This document shows positions 20,668 to 31,913 of a stretch of 64,000 bases of DNA, piece by piece. The notes under the pieces are model-generated. The model saw only the letters and a program-made list of their open reading frames with translations, was not told the DNA's origin and searched no databases. A program made the translations under genes and the position numbers. The DNA comes from Kalaharituber pfeilii. Lineage: Eukaryota; Ascomycota; Pezizomycetes; Pezizales; Pezizaceae. Positions within the stretch are counted from its first letter, which is position 1, and the number at the start of each line of letters is the position of its first letter. The stretch covers positions 1,228,501 through 1,292,500 of the forward strand of contig WHUZ01000007.1 of NCBI GenBank assembly GCA_015179045.1, given 5' to 3'.

Positions 20668-21392
20668 CGCATTCGCGTCCGGCCCGTAAAATTGATTTCA
20701 GTCAGTAGTTGGCGGAAATTTATCTTTGCGTTCGTAAGGGACATGGGACGTGGAATGTGGGGGTGCGGGGATCGTCTAATGGTGGGGCATGCATTTCTTG
20801 GCAAAAGGCGGAAGAGGAAGTGGTATGAGACTAAAGAGGAAGAGAAGCACAACCAACAATCCGATGAGTAAGCTACATCATACCTATCCCAGCTACATGC
20901 TTTCCGCTAATATATGTAACTACATACAAGAAGGAAAAATAAATGTCTGATACATAAGACTCATAGCAGGGGAGAAGAGAGAGATTAAAGTTAAAATACT
21001 CTAAAACTAAATCAAGAACCCAAGGATATCGTGTCATTACCCACCGTCATCCTTCCCAAGAAGCCACAGTTTTCTCTAGGATTGTCAATTGAATGGTCTG
21101 AAAGAAACATCGACACATACGAAGTAACCCCCATGAAAATAAATGAATAAACGCCAGTTTGCTGCGCCAATAGTTCCTTTCCCATTATGTGCCACCAAAG
21201 TCGCCCTGTGCTTCTCCTGCTTTCATTCTTGCAATATATTCATTAGACAAAGAGTTGTGATTGATTGAAGCCGGATGCCGCCTTATAACGCATACGCTGT
21301 CCACAGCACTAGGCACCCCGCCACCATCCCCACATCCTCCTCGTCCCAACTTCTCTGTACAGCATTTCCCCATTCGCTTCGTGAATTTTTGT
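20668..21392. other. Intergenic region upstream of ELP2 and downstream of ERG3
   Basis: No supported gene is present. The first 200 bases are the ELP2 promoter side. 20870-21180 is AT-rich noncoding sequence, probably ERG3 3-prime UTR. Confidence 0.5.
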
Positions 21393-22551
21393 TCACTGGG
21401 ACTTCTTCGACTCATGGCTCACGTACTCCCTAAAGCTGTCATCGCCTTCAACCTCCTTGACCACCTTCTCCATTTCGCCAACCTGCTTATTCCACACTTT
21501 TGTGTCCATCTTCTTCTCCTTGTCAAAGAGCTCCAAGCTGGGTTCTCTATAGCTGCCACCGAGCCTGTCCCAAATGGTGGTAAATTGACCATAGTTGTAG
21601 TTGAAGTACAAGTGGTGCATGGTGTGGCAAGCTGCGCCGTTAATGATCGGCGAATTGGCAATGTACTCTCCGTCGTCTAGAACAGATAATTAGCATATCT
21701 GTTGCTGGTGTATAAAAGCAAAAAATATGGAGTACTCACGAATGAAGATGGTCCAAACGTTGATGAAAGCGAACAAAGCAATGTATGCCAACTTGTGGAG
21801 TGGGAAGATGAATGGGAAAATGTGGTACGGGAGACTCTGCGCATAGCCGTCAAGTGGGTGGAAAGCGTGACTAGCATACGGAGTTGGCATGATCCACTTG
21901 TGGTGTGGCTTATGCAAGTGCTTGTAAATGAGTGGATGATGCAAGCCCCGGTGAATCATGTAAATGAAGCAGTCCGTAAAGGCAATAAAGAGTGGAAACT
22001 GAAAGTAGTTGTACCAGTTTGGAACGTCTGTGGTGTGAGTATAAAGATTGGAGTAGCCCTTAACCTCGGCAAGGAAGAATGGTGTCGTGAAGATTGCCAT
22101 CACCGGCAGGGCCTTGTTGGTCTGCATGATTTCCTGACGAATCTGGTTTTTGAGGAACTTGGGATGGTTGAATGTCCGCTTGTCAAAAACAAAAATGTAA
22201 GAGAGGGTTGCTCCAATGTAGTAAATCACCAGCCCAAATAACCTACACCGGTGCAATATTAGCACCACCGTAATTGTAAAACTTATCGGAGAGCTGAGAA
22301 TCATACCAGGTAATCAAAAACAAGGACATGGCTTGTCTCTTCCAGTCGCCTCTTTCCCACTGTGACATTATCGCGTACTCCGATGGCTTAAACCCCAAGA
22401 ACTCGCTGACAGGGTCATTAGGGCCCAGGGGTCTGGCTGCTGTTATGGTTGCATTCCCTAAGGATGAGAGCACCTCTGCTGGTAGCGGCAGAGCTTTTGC
22501 ATATAGGTAGTCGAAAAAAAGATTGTCCGTGATGGATAACACGTAGTCCAT
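21393..22551 (-). CDS. ERG3: C-5 sterol desaturase (ERG3)
   Basis: This is an ER membrane di-iron enzyme that introduces the C5-C6 double bond of ergosterol (episterol to ergostatrienol). Exons are 22551-22307, 22242-21740 and 21676-21393, giving 343 residues. The three histidine clusters are intact: HRGLHH, HKPHHKW and HTMHHLYFNYNYGQF. Other hallmarks are FTDCFIYMIHR and HAFHPLDGYAQSLPYH. About four hydrophobic segments flank the clusters. Junction 1 is TG/G (W81), and junction 2 restores the codon for H in HDGEYIANSPIINGAA. Introns are 64 and 63 bases. Length and motif spacing are normal for the family. Confidence 0.96.
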
Positions 22552-22781
22552 TGTGAAGGTTGAGCGCTCCTTGCGCTTGTGTATTGCTCAGGGGCAGTTG
22601 TGCTGGGGGGAAAGTTTGGTAGCGACTTTACGAGCAAGCAAAGCGAGGGGATAAGTAGGAATATAAGCGGGAAAAGTGGGATATAGAAGCGACAATTAGA
22701 GCTGCAGGGACTAACTGCGAGAAGACGGCTGGGGGCTCAACGAGTGGTATGTACCAGCAGGGGCGTACTGCAGAGCGCAGC

Positions 22782-22798
22782 GGGGGGGGGGGGGGGGG
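22782..22798 (+). repeat. Homopolymer run of 17 G
   Basis: There is an uninterrupted G run upstream of ERG3 on the plus strand. Length may be unreliable in the assembly. Confidence 0.8.
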
Positions 22799-23427
22799 CA
22801 GGAAAAGAATAGCCGATAGCAGGGCCTCTTATATCAGGAGGAAGGGTCGCGGCATACGGGGTTATCATACGTGGTGCAGTATGGGCTGGTCGCACATGGA
22901 AGTGAAATTAACAAAGCAGGCCATCTCGAAGGTCAGCTAAGTTAGAGGGCGAGTGTCGGGCAGCTGGCGTTGTCTCGCCGGGGCCCTGCCAGGAACCAAA
23001 AGGGCCGAGTCCCCCTGGCGGCCTAGTGGCGATCATACTACGATGCATATGATATGATACAGCAAATTTTCGGCGCGCATGCTGGACGGCGGGCGGCGGT
23101 GGTGGTGGTGCGGTGGTGAGGTGCTGCGGGCGCGGTGCCGGCCCTACGCTGCTCCGGAAAAGCACGGCCGCAGCCGTCTTTCTCTGTCCCGCAGCGAAGG
23201 CCACTGCGGCAGCCGGCAGCCGGCAGCCCCCAACCGTTACCAAGCAGCTTCTCCGCAGGCCGTGGCCCTAGAGACAGACGGTCGGCCTGTATCGTGCCAC
23301 CTGCCTCTCCAGCAGAGGCCCAGGCAGCAGTCTGGCGGACGGAGCGATGTTGCCTAGCAGCCTATGAAGCAAGCAGCAATGTCGCTATCGCAGATCGATC
23401 AGGGCAGCGCATATCGAACACGCCACG

Positions 23428-23494
23428 CCCATATCCCATATCCCATATCCCATATCCCATATCCCATATCCCTCTCCCATATCCCATATCCCAG
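23428..23494 (+). repeat. Tandem repeat of the 7-base unit CCCATAT
   Basis: Six consecutive CCCATAT units are followed by CCCTCT, two more perfect units and a diverged CCCAGAT. The unit differs from fungal telomere repeats (TTAGGG), so it is best read as a microsatellite. Confidence 0.85.
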
Positions 23495-24329
23495 ATGCAT
23501 GGCATAGCACTAGCTGTTCTCGGCAGACGCAAGTTGCGCGCAGCCAATTTCCATCGCAACAACAGGAACAATTTTATCATGGGACTGCGAGACTATGCAT
23601 ATCATACGAATTCAATAGGGGGCGATGCCCCCTTTCGCGCTCTCTTGCGATGCCTGCAACGCGAACTTCCCTCTTGGATAGCTCTCGGTAACGCAAGCGT
23701 CATGCGAGTTAACCCATCCCTGCCTTCTCGGATCTTCCTGTTCCGGAGCCCCTGCCAGCCCAGTCACGGCCGGGCACATGAGAAAGTTAGTCCAAAAACG
23801 CATGGCAATCCGCCCCCCCCAAAAAAATTTGTCGAAGGGGACAGAAAAATAAAGAAAAAGAAATGAGAAAAATGAAGCTTGCGGCCACGGCTCAGGCTCA
23901 GGCTCAGGATAGGTAACGTTTTACATCCCTCCGCCGGCTACTGCAGCTGCGTTGTGTGTGCTTGTATGCCCCCCAGCCCAACATGACGCTGGGTCAATCG
24001 GATAACCGGTCCTTGCAGATTCTCTCAACGGTCCCTGTAGGTTGCACCCTTGGCATCCTGCTTCGCCTGGTAACTCCTAGCCCGTACCTTGGAGACTGCA
24101 GTCTATTTTTCTGCAGGCGTCACAAGCATTACACGTATCATCACGTGGTATCAACCAAGTCGTAATCCAATGCATGTATTTCCCCCCAATACTCCAGTCC
24201 AAGCAAAGGAAGGGAAATGCAGATATATACACAGAAAGAAAAACTACCAAATAAAAGAGATACTAACACCATAAAAGCACGACTCATGAAACATAAAAAC
24301 CAAACATATTGGACGGCCATAGTAGTTAC

Positions 24330-25968
24330 TTAGAATACAAAGAACGGAGGTCCCAGAAGCCAAAATATTTCATCTTCTTCATCAGAGTCTGACTCTTCAT
24401 CCTCAACATCACCTTCAGGTCTTGGTCTGACACCTCCCCCAGCCATACCATCACCTTCCTCACCTTCCCACAGCTTCTGATAACACTTGTTACCCTCGGT
24501 ATTAAAGTGTATATAAGGGTTCTCGCGCATCAGGTATTCGCTACATAAGAAACAGAAATGTGTTCCACACCTGCATATCATGTGGTTACACCCATAAGAT
24601 TTGATAACAAGTGCACCGCAAGTTGGACACGCAGCTGCGGCAGATTTCAGATACTCCTCAGTTGCTATCTCCTCTTGGGTCTTTGGTGCATTCTTCGGAC
24701 GGCAAATGACGTAGTCACCATGCCATCCCATATTGCAAACCTTACAGAACGCATAGGAACAGGAGGAACAGCGATCCATTCGATCGGTCATTTTGACTGG
24801 TTCAGCATCAGGTTGCGATTCAGTTTCCGACTTGCTTGCCGTGCCATTCAATTCAGCTTTCTTCATTTCCAAGTGTTTTTCCGTCAAGTACAGGTCATTT
24901 GTATCTATATTCGCTTCCATCTCCTTGAGAGATGAACGGGATGGAGCTTGACACCATGGTCGAGGGCAGTATATAGTTTTTGGATCAGCAGCTAGAGCAG
25001 CTTTTCGCTTCAGCATCCTATACCGAGTGACTAAATCTGGGGACAGTCCTAAATCTTCCAACTCACTAGGTGGAAGTGTTGGGGGAAGGTAGACTCTGGG
25101 CTGTGAAGGCTGAATTATAGTAGGCTCTGCGTCCGATGTATCGGTCAGAGGGTTTCCTGGGACGGATTTAGGCTTCTTGTTGAGGATGCAAGAGGGATCA
25201 AGACATTTCACCGAAGATACCTCCCCTTCAGTAATACAGCTAGTGTAGAAGTCCTGTAGACAATTGATACAGAAGGCATGATTACAGGGAAAAAGTCGGT
25301 GGCAGGCTGATCCCTTTTTAGGCTCTTCATACAAGGTATTAGTGACATTCTTCAATTGCAACATGATGAGTATGGGCAGAACCTTACTCACCAAGACAAA
25401 CTCCACATACATATGTACCCTTATTAAACTCCTCCTTCAATGCCTTCTTATTGAACGATGATATATCCGCTTCCAAACATTCTGGTAGCACCAGTGGATT
25501 TCCAGAATCAGCCTGATCGAAAGCCCGAAGCGCAGCTTGAACGAGGTGATCTATGATTGCATACAGCACTTGATCTTTCGTGTCACGCCATAAATCTAGT
25601 AACTCAGATTGTATTTTTGAAATGGTGCTTTCAGTGACCCAGACAGATTCTAGCTTGACGACTGGGGGAGCATTGCATGGGTAATCTGGCGGCAATGTGA
25701 AGGTGGCCTGTATGGGTGGAAAATGTGATATCGTCCGAGACTCATTCGATTGTGCTTTCTCACCGCTAAACACAACTGGAACAGGCGGCTCGGGTGAGAT
25801 TGGGATGGATATATAGGCAGAATGGGGACCCAAAAAGGTGAGTTCTGGAAAGATGTAAGATACTGTAACCAGCTCCTGGGAACGCTCGTCCCCAGGGTTC
25901 AAGTCTGTCACGCTGAATGTCTGTGTCAACAGCTCCATATATTGGCCAAACAAGAAACTACCGCGCAA
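24330..25968 (-). CDS. ITT1: RWD-RING-IBR-RING E3 ubiquitin ligase (Itt1/RNF14 type)
   Basis: RBR ligases pass ubiquitin through a cysteine thioester on RING2. The RNF14/Itt1 class acts on stalled translation and termination factors. Exons are 25968-25392 and 25324-24330 (67-base intron, phase 1), giving 523 residues, or 513 if M11 at 25938 is the start. The RWD domain spans about 20-160 (ELVTVSYIFPELTFLGP, then FTLPPDYPCNAPP). RING1 reads CGVCLEP, PCNHAFCINC, VKCLDPSC. The IBR has CPRPWCQ, CSSCSYAFCKVC and GWHGDYVIC. RING2 has CPTCGALVIKSYGCNHMIC followed by CGTHFCFLC. The cysteine of NHMIC is the expected catalytic residue. The C terminus is acidic (EESDSDEEDE). A long Pro/Ser insert lies between RING1 and the IBR. 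Confidence 0.92.
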
Positions 25969-27159
25969 ATGGGGAAATGGGGTCCTTTGAATTTAGCTCT
26001 AGATGGGGTTCTGATCAAACTGCCTCTGGATCAAATAATGTGTCAATGCTCTTGAATATTTGTTGTGATGCGTGTGGAGAGTATTGAGGAAGTGGCGGGA
26101 AGTTGATGGGAACTCTGTTGCTAGCAATGGAGTGGATTAGTCAGCGTCAGGTTACGAGACTAGGAGTGGATTACTTGGAAGGCAAAAAATGGAATGAGAG
26201 ATTGCGAATTGAAGCTGGAGTCAAAACCGGGGGGGGGGCAGTTATTAACTGGGGACCCTTGGACGGACCCCCCGTCTACGTAGTTTGGTTGCTCCCCTGT
26301 TAATAAGGCCAGCCAAAAGAAATTCGGGCCAAACTGGCCCAAAAAGGGGGGGTATTAAGGCCAGGCTGGCCCAACGCTCTTTCTCATGCCCTGTCACTGC
26401 CCCTGCCACATTTTTACGCTATGCACTGCATAGCGCTCTGAATTGACTCCAGACGTAATTCGCAATCTCTCAGAGTCTCAGTGCGGTGCCTCAGAAGCCG
26501 ACTAGCGGATAGTGGCAGTGCACGTGGCTAGTGGTATGCATAGCTACGCAGCACATTCAAAGGCTCTTATGCATAGCCATGAGCAGCTGGACATGGCCAT
26601 ACATGAGCACCCTGCCTCAAGTATCTACACTTTTGCTTGGAAACACGGTGCAGATCTACCTTGCTTGAACTTTTGTGGTGCAGGGGTTTGTTTGCAGCTC
26701 CTCTACCTTGTCCCTGTCTGGCCCGCCGCACATGTCCGCTGCGTCACCATGAAAGCTTCGGGCGCCGCACACCCCCACCAGCCTGCCGGGCAGAGATCAG
26801 CCTCCATGCAGGCAGAGCCCCCGCCGTTCAGTGAATTCTTACGCCCCTGAATCGCAATTGGCACGCAGAATGCGTGTGCTTGCCAAGAGTGACAAAGGAG
26901 CTTCACGAATAGCGCCCCTGTCCGCACAGAGGATACGTAGCTTCAAGGTGAGGACTCCGGCTTATGCGAACAAGTCACAAGCAACATACGCTGCTGCCCT
27001 CCATTGCAGTCCAGGGCACCCCCGCAGACCTGCAGGCCAATAAACTAAGCAACCCAACATTGCTGCCTCCTCTCTTCTCTTCTCTCCAGAAAATCTCAAA
27101 CTGGGGAGCACCAACCGGGAGCCTGAAGCCTACGGTGTCTGCCATTCCACCCGAACAGG
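25969..27159. other. Divergent intergenic region of ITT1 and GLS1
   Basis: No gene is supported. Features seen are a copy of GGTTACGAGACTAGG near 26149, GC-rich GGCCAG inverted words at 26300-26370, a perfect 9-base stem around 26417-26435 with the octamer TGCATAGC recurring at 26537 and 26570, and open plus frames at 26512-27043 without recognisable domains. Both genes start outward from here. Confidence 0.5.
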
Positions 27160-30136
27160 ATGGCACCTTTACCCTGCAAAGCCCTACTAGGGCTCCTGCT
27201 CACCACCGCCTCCATCCCGCTGGCTTCAGCCTCTATCCCTGATGAGGAAATCTCCAAATTCAACACCGCCGGAGAAGACACTGGGGCCTACTCCGTCATC
27301 ATCAACGAAGTCCAGCGCACGAACAATGAAACGTTACTATGGGGTCCTTACCGTCCGCAGGTGTACTTCGGTGTCAAGCCGAGGCTGCCAGATAGTTTCA
27401 TTGGGGGCCTGATGTGGGCAGGGGTAGACAATTTTTTTGGAATAAGAGATCAGTTCAGGCATACGTGTGAACAGGACGACGATTTGGATGGGTATGGGTG
27501 GGAGGAGTACGATGTGAGAAAGGGAGGGAGGCAGGTGGTGAAGGATAAGGGGAATAAAATTGATCTGGAGATGGAGTGGAGGAAGGTGAAGGGGGGGCAA
27601 CATGGTGAGGATGTCCTGGAAATCAGACCGGAAATTTCCAGGATATGAACCTGTGCTGATTTTTGGGTTCATTTTAGGAGGACATTGGGGAGTGAGGATT
27701 AAGGGGACACCAAGACCAGATGGTATGTGGGCATTGGTATAGCCATTGGTATTAAATATTGGGAACGGAATCTGACAGGGAGCAAAATAGCCCCCAAGGA
27801 TGTCAAAACTGCACTCTGGTTTTATGCTGGCCTGGAGGGAGAAGGTAATATCGAACTAGTCAATGAGGAGGATCCTCTTGTAAGGCTACAATGCTATATT
27901 CCACAAGCTGCAGGATAATGTCTGATTGCTCAATCATAGGGTCTTGAAGGTGACGTCACACTAGCGGGACAGGCACCAGGCCTCGAAAAATTCAGGCTCA
28001 CTGTCACGACCGGTCCCCACACAAATGAGCATCCTGAGTCTGAGCATGAAGCTTCTCTACTGAAACCCCTTGACAGGACTTTATACAAGGCTTTCGATGT
28101 TCCGACGGAATATGTCTGGAAGACTCGGGGTAAGAGGACTTTCATATGATAACTCACAGAACTGATATACTAAAACTTTCCACAGATATCTTGTTTATGC
28201 ATATTCAGGAGTATCTGGGAGCTCTTATGAAGAAATACGGAAAAGATAATCATCCCCCAGCATGGAATTCGTTCACACTAGCCAATGAATTTGAACCTGG
28301 GAATTTGCATATGATGCAGAAGGTCTTCGTTGGAGCGTTTGAGGTAAGTCTTTACAGATCGGTACTTGAAATTGGGCTAATGTACTAGAAAATAGTTTGA
28401 TATTCTATTTTCATCTGAATCCGCAGAAACTCCAATGACCTGTGCGTTACCCTCAACTATTGTCTTTGCGGTAACCATGTTGACTGTTGGGTCTTCCAGC
28501 CGAGCTTCTCACAAAAAAAATCAACTCCTTTAAGCCCGAGTTCGAGGCCCGATTCAACGAAGCCTTCCAACTCCAGGAACCCTTCGACACCCCGGAATAT
28601 AAAGAATTCGCCAAAAACATGTTCTCTAACCTTGCCGGCGGTATCGGCTACTTTCATGGGACGACCCTTGTTGACAAAAGCGATGCTGACGAATACGCTG
28701 AGGAGGAGGAAGGCTTCTGGGAAGGGGCAAGCGAAGCACTGAAGAATGCAGACGCGCAGTTCATGGGGCCGTATAGCTTGTTTACGAGTATTCCCAGCAG
28801 GCCGTTTTTCCCGAGAGGATTTTACTGGGATGAGGGATTCCAGCTGTTGCCAATTTTGGAGTGGGATGTGGATCTGTGTTTGGAAATTATCAGGAGCTGG
28901 TTTTCGCTGGTGGATGAAGATGGGTGGATTGCAAGAGAGCAGATTTTAGGAGACGAAGCCAGGAGTAAGGTTCCCGCAGAGTTCCAGGTGCAATATCCGC
29001 ATCATGCGAATCCACCAACGCTGTTCCTGGCAATCACGGACTTTATTCTAAAGTTTGAGGCGGAGGAGAAGAAGCAGCAACAAGATTCAGGTAACCTCCT
29101 GCCACTTCTCACTTCTACATCTCCTGACTGCTAACATTACCCAGTACACATGGATCAACCCCAACAAGTCCTCGGTTCTACCAACCCAGCCTCCGACCCT
29201 CGCACCGCCCACCTCTCTCGCCCCCTCGCCATCCACTTCCTAAAAACTCTATACCCCTCACTCCGCCGCCACTACGACTGGTTCCGCCGCACCCAAGCCG
29301 GCGACCTCAAAACCTGGACGCGCCCCGCCCTGTACCCAAAAGAAGCTTACCGGTGGCGCAGCCGCACCCCAGATCACTGCCTTGCCTCCGGCCTTGACGA
29401 CTACCCCCGCCCACAGCCTCCTCACACAGGTGAACTGCACGTGGACCTAATCTCATGGGTCTCCGTCATGACTCGGTGCCTCCGGAAGATCGCCATTGCA
29501 CTCGGAGATGAGTACGCTGCTGACGTGAAGGAACTTCTCCAAATCGAATCCTTTGTCAACAAGAACCTCAATGCACTCCACTGGTCCGAAGAGCACAAAA
29601 CCTATTGCGACATCACGGTCGACGACTACGAGGAGTCCATCCACGTCTGCCACAAGGGTTACATCTCGCTGTTTCCGTTCCTTGTCGGCGGTATCATCCC
29701 CCCAGACGACGGGGAGCGCCTCAAGGCTGTCCTCGACCTCATGGCGGACCCTGAGGAGCTCTGGTCCCCCTACGGCCTCCGCTCACTCTCGAAATCCGAC
29801 CCTTACTTCAGCACGGGGGAAAATTACTGGCGTGGCCCAATCTGGATAAACATTAACTACCTTGCTCTGCGCCGCCTTCTCGAATACGCGCGGGTGCCCG
29901 GCCCGTGCCAGAAGCAGGCGCGCCAGATGTACCTTGACCTGCGCAAGAACGTGGTTGAGAATGTGTATAAGGAGTGGAAGCGGACGGGCTTTGCGTGGGA
30001 GCAGTACGACCAGGGCACGGGCGAGGGTCGGAGGACGAAGCACTTCTTGGGATGGACGAGCTTGGTGGTGAAGATGATGAGTATGCCCGGTAAAGTGAGT
30101 TTGGTGCAGAAGGAGTATGTGGATTGGGCGGTGTGA
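27160..30136 (+). CDS. GLS1: Mannosyl-oligosaccharide glucosidase (ER glucosidase I, GH63)
   Basis: Glucosidase I trims the outer alpha-1,2 glucose from Glc3Man9GlcNAc2 in the ER, the first step of N-glycan processing. Eight exons are 27160-27604, 27678-27722, 27779-27879, 27940-28129, 28186-28343, 28396-28441, 28500-29090 and 29145-30136, giving 855 residues with all phases consistent. The signal peptide is about residues 1-24 (LLGLLLTTASIPLASAS). The N domain has LLWGPYRPQVYFGVKPRLP and GGLMWAG. The joined stretch GGHWGVRIKGTPRPD spans intron 1. The catalytic (alpha/alpha)6 domain has NLAGGIGYFHG, FPRGFYWDEGFQLLPI (expected acid Asp), GWIAREQILGDEAR, GLDDYPRP, ENYWRGPIWININYLAL (expected base Glu) and HFLGWTSLVV. 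Introns are very short (54-73 bases). Confidence 0.95.
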
Positions 30137-30422
30137 GAAAGTGTGTATCAGTGCAGGGAATGAAGTGAGGGGGAAACTTGTTTAATATATTTGTCTAAAT
30201 TGAAATGGAAGAGAAAATTGGAGTTTGTATCTAGTTGGAATAATATGTTTTAACAAATTTTGCCCTCAGTTTATCAGTTTCATGATACCCTGAAGTAGAT
30301 ACAAGCTACACTCTTATTTGGTTAAATGTATTCTACAGACATACAGCCTATGGCACCCTATCTTATATTGTGTCTGTGAACTACTGCATATACGAATATG
30401 AACTTACAAATTCTCATGTATG

Positions 30423-31508
30423 TGTGTCGGGCCATTCATAACAAACGTTCCAGTCGCCACTGGCCCGGACCAGTGGCCACTAGCCCGGACTACTCAATGG
30501 AACGCTGGTTCGTGACTGGCCCGGGCCACTCAGAATTTGAATTTTCTCATTCTATCTACAATTCACTCTCTCAAACTCTCACACACACTCGCTTGCCCAC
30601 ACATCCACTGTTTGGAAAAAAACAGCGTCACTAAAGACCCCTCCCGGCGACAGGAAAAAAACAGCTTCATCAAGGACCCTCTCCAGCGAAAAAAAAACAG
30701 CTTCACCAAGGACCCCTCCAGCGACAGGGAAAAAAAAAAAAAAAAATACAGCTTCATCAAAGAGCCCCTCCTCCGACAGGAAAAACAGCTTCAAAAAAGA
30801 ACTCCTCCGACAGGAAAAAACAGCTACACTAAAGGCCCCCTTCTGAGAAGAAACAAACAGCTTATAAGTTACCTCTTGCTAAAGCATTAAAGAGGATTTG
30901 CTTTATGCATTAAAACCCTATCCTCATTAAATGAGAATTTCTAATTTGTTGGTATCTTGTTGAAAAATCTTATTACAGGGTATACTTACCTTGGCAAGGT
31001 TTTTGACATTATTTTCAGCTGCAGAAGATACAGACCATTCTAGATCACGAAGAAAGATTTGAATTTCTCTTAACTTCTGAGGTTCAATTCCATATCTGTT
31101 GGTATGGTCACGGGTTTGGATATATAGCTCAAATTGATGACTGAATTTCAGGTGTAAAGGGCTCCATAGGTAAAGATTTGTTGAAGAATGAGGCTGAAAA
31201 GTAGTTACTGGTTTAGGTAAATAAGATAGGCTTGGCGTTGTATACTATAGAGAAGTGCATGGATATGTAGAATACATTCAAAATACCAACGGCATGGAAA
31301 AATGTCAAGTTCAAGTACTTGAGTAAATAAACAAAAATTTGAACAAATGATTTGGACAATTACAATCTTGAATCTTTAACAGCCACCAACATACCAACAT
31401 TCTGTTGTAGTTCTGTGCGTAGAACAAACGGGTCAATGCGTTGTACTAGTTCAATTGAGTAGCCCGGGCCAGTGGTGACTGAATCGCTGTTACGAATGGC
31501 CCGGCACA
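30423..31508. mobile_element. Non-autonomous DNA element with terminal inverted repeats (about 1.09 kb)
   Basis: The left end begins TGTGTCGGGCCATTCATAAC and the right end, read on the minus strand, begins TGTGCCGGGCCATTCGTAAC. Similarity continues for about 65 bases: CCACTGGCCCGG and CTACTCAATKGAAC occur in both arms, and the left arm carries an extra CCAGTGGCCACTAG. TATG flanks both ends (30419-30422 and 31509-31512), consistent with a 4-base target duplication. Inside there is a minisatellite (30616-30862) and AT-rich sequence with no transposase frame. It is probably a MITE-like deletion derivative. The superfamily is not determined. Confidence 0.65.
30616..30862 (+). repeat. Minisatellite inside the TIR element (CAGCTTCA...A-run units)
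   Basis: There are about seven imperfect units of 30-45 bases, each with AAAACAGCTTCA, then CAAGGACCCCTCC or a variant, then GCGACAGG and a run of A. A runs differ in length (up to 17), which accounts for most unit-length variation. Confidence 0.75.
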
Positions 31509-31913
31509 TATGACATAACATCATGTCGTACTCGGTAAGAAGTAGTGGCCTGGTGCAAAAACATTGATGACTCAGCTGGCGGATGACTTAGCTCGCGGTA
31601 GCTGGCACACGGCTATCATAGAACGATACTTACCTAGTAATAATTATTCCGTTCCTTTGTTCCGAACTCTTGTTCGCATTCCTTTATGCACATTTCTATA
31701 TGCGCATTATTCTCAAAACTCAATGTGATAATTACCGAGAATGCTTGGAAATTTTTTTCCATCCTGATTGGTCCAACAAGCTTTTTTGTAAGGGCATTAG
31801 AGAGACGATCTATCTAAATAGCCCTACCCTCCCGTCATTCTCCGGCCATTTCCGCTCCTCCCATGCTCGCAAAGTTAACAAGATCATAAGCAAAATACCA
31901 AACCACTCACCAC
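31509..31913. other. Upstream region of YAE1
   Basis: This stretch between the TIR element and the YAE1 start is AT-rich to mixed with no supported gene. An open plus frame (31670-31969) overlaps the YAE1 start in another frame and is not convincing. Confidence 0.5.

Larger units (their letters stand above)
22552..24329. other. Intergenic region with simple repeats
   Basis: It contains 17 G at 22782-22798 and a CCCATAT tandem repeat at 23428-23494. A plus frame of 243 codons (23135-23866) runs through the tandem repeat and is low in conserved features. I regard it as fortuitous. Short GGCTCA repeats occur at 23891-23908. No RNA gene is recognisable. Confidence 0.5.

Noticed and set aside
21702..22241. 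179-codon plus frame
   Set aside because: Antisense to ERG3 exon 2.
23428..23494. Internal telomere repeat
   Set aside because: Unit CCCATAT is not the TTAGGG type and no subtelomeric features are seen.
23135..23866. 243-codon plus frame as a gene
   Set aside because: Runs through a microsatellite and a poly-C patch, no domain, no promoter evidence; kept only as a low-interest finding.
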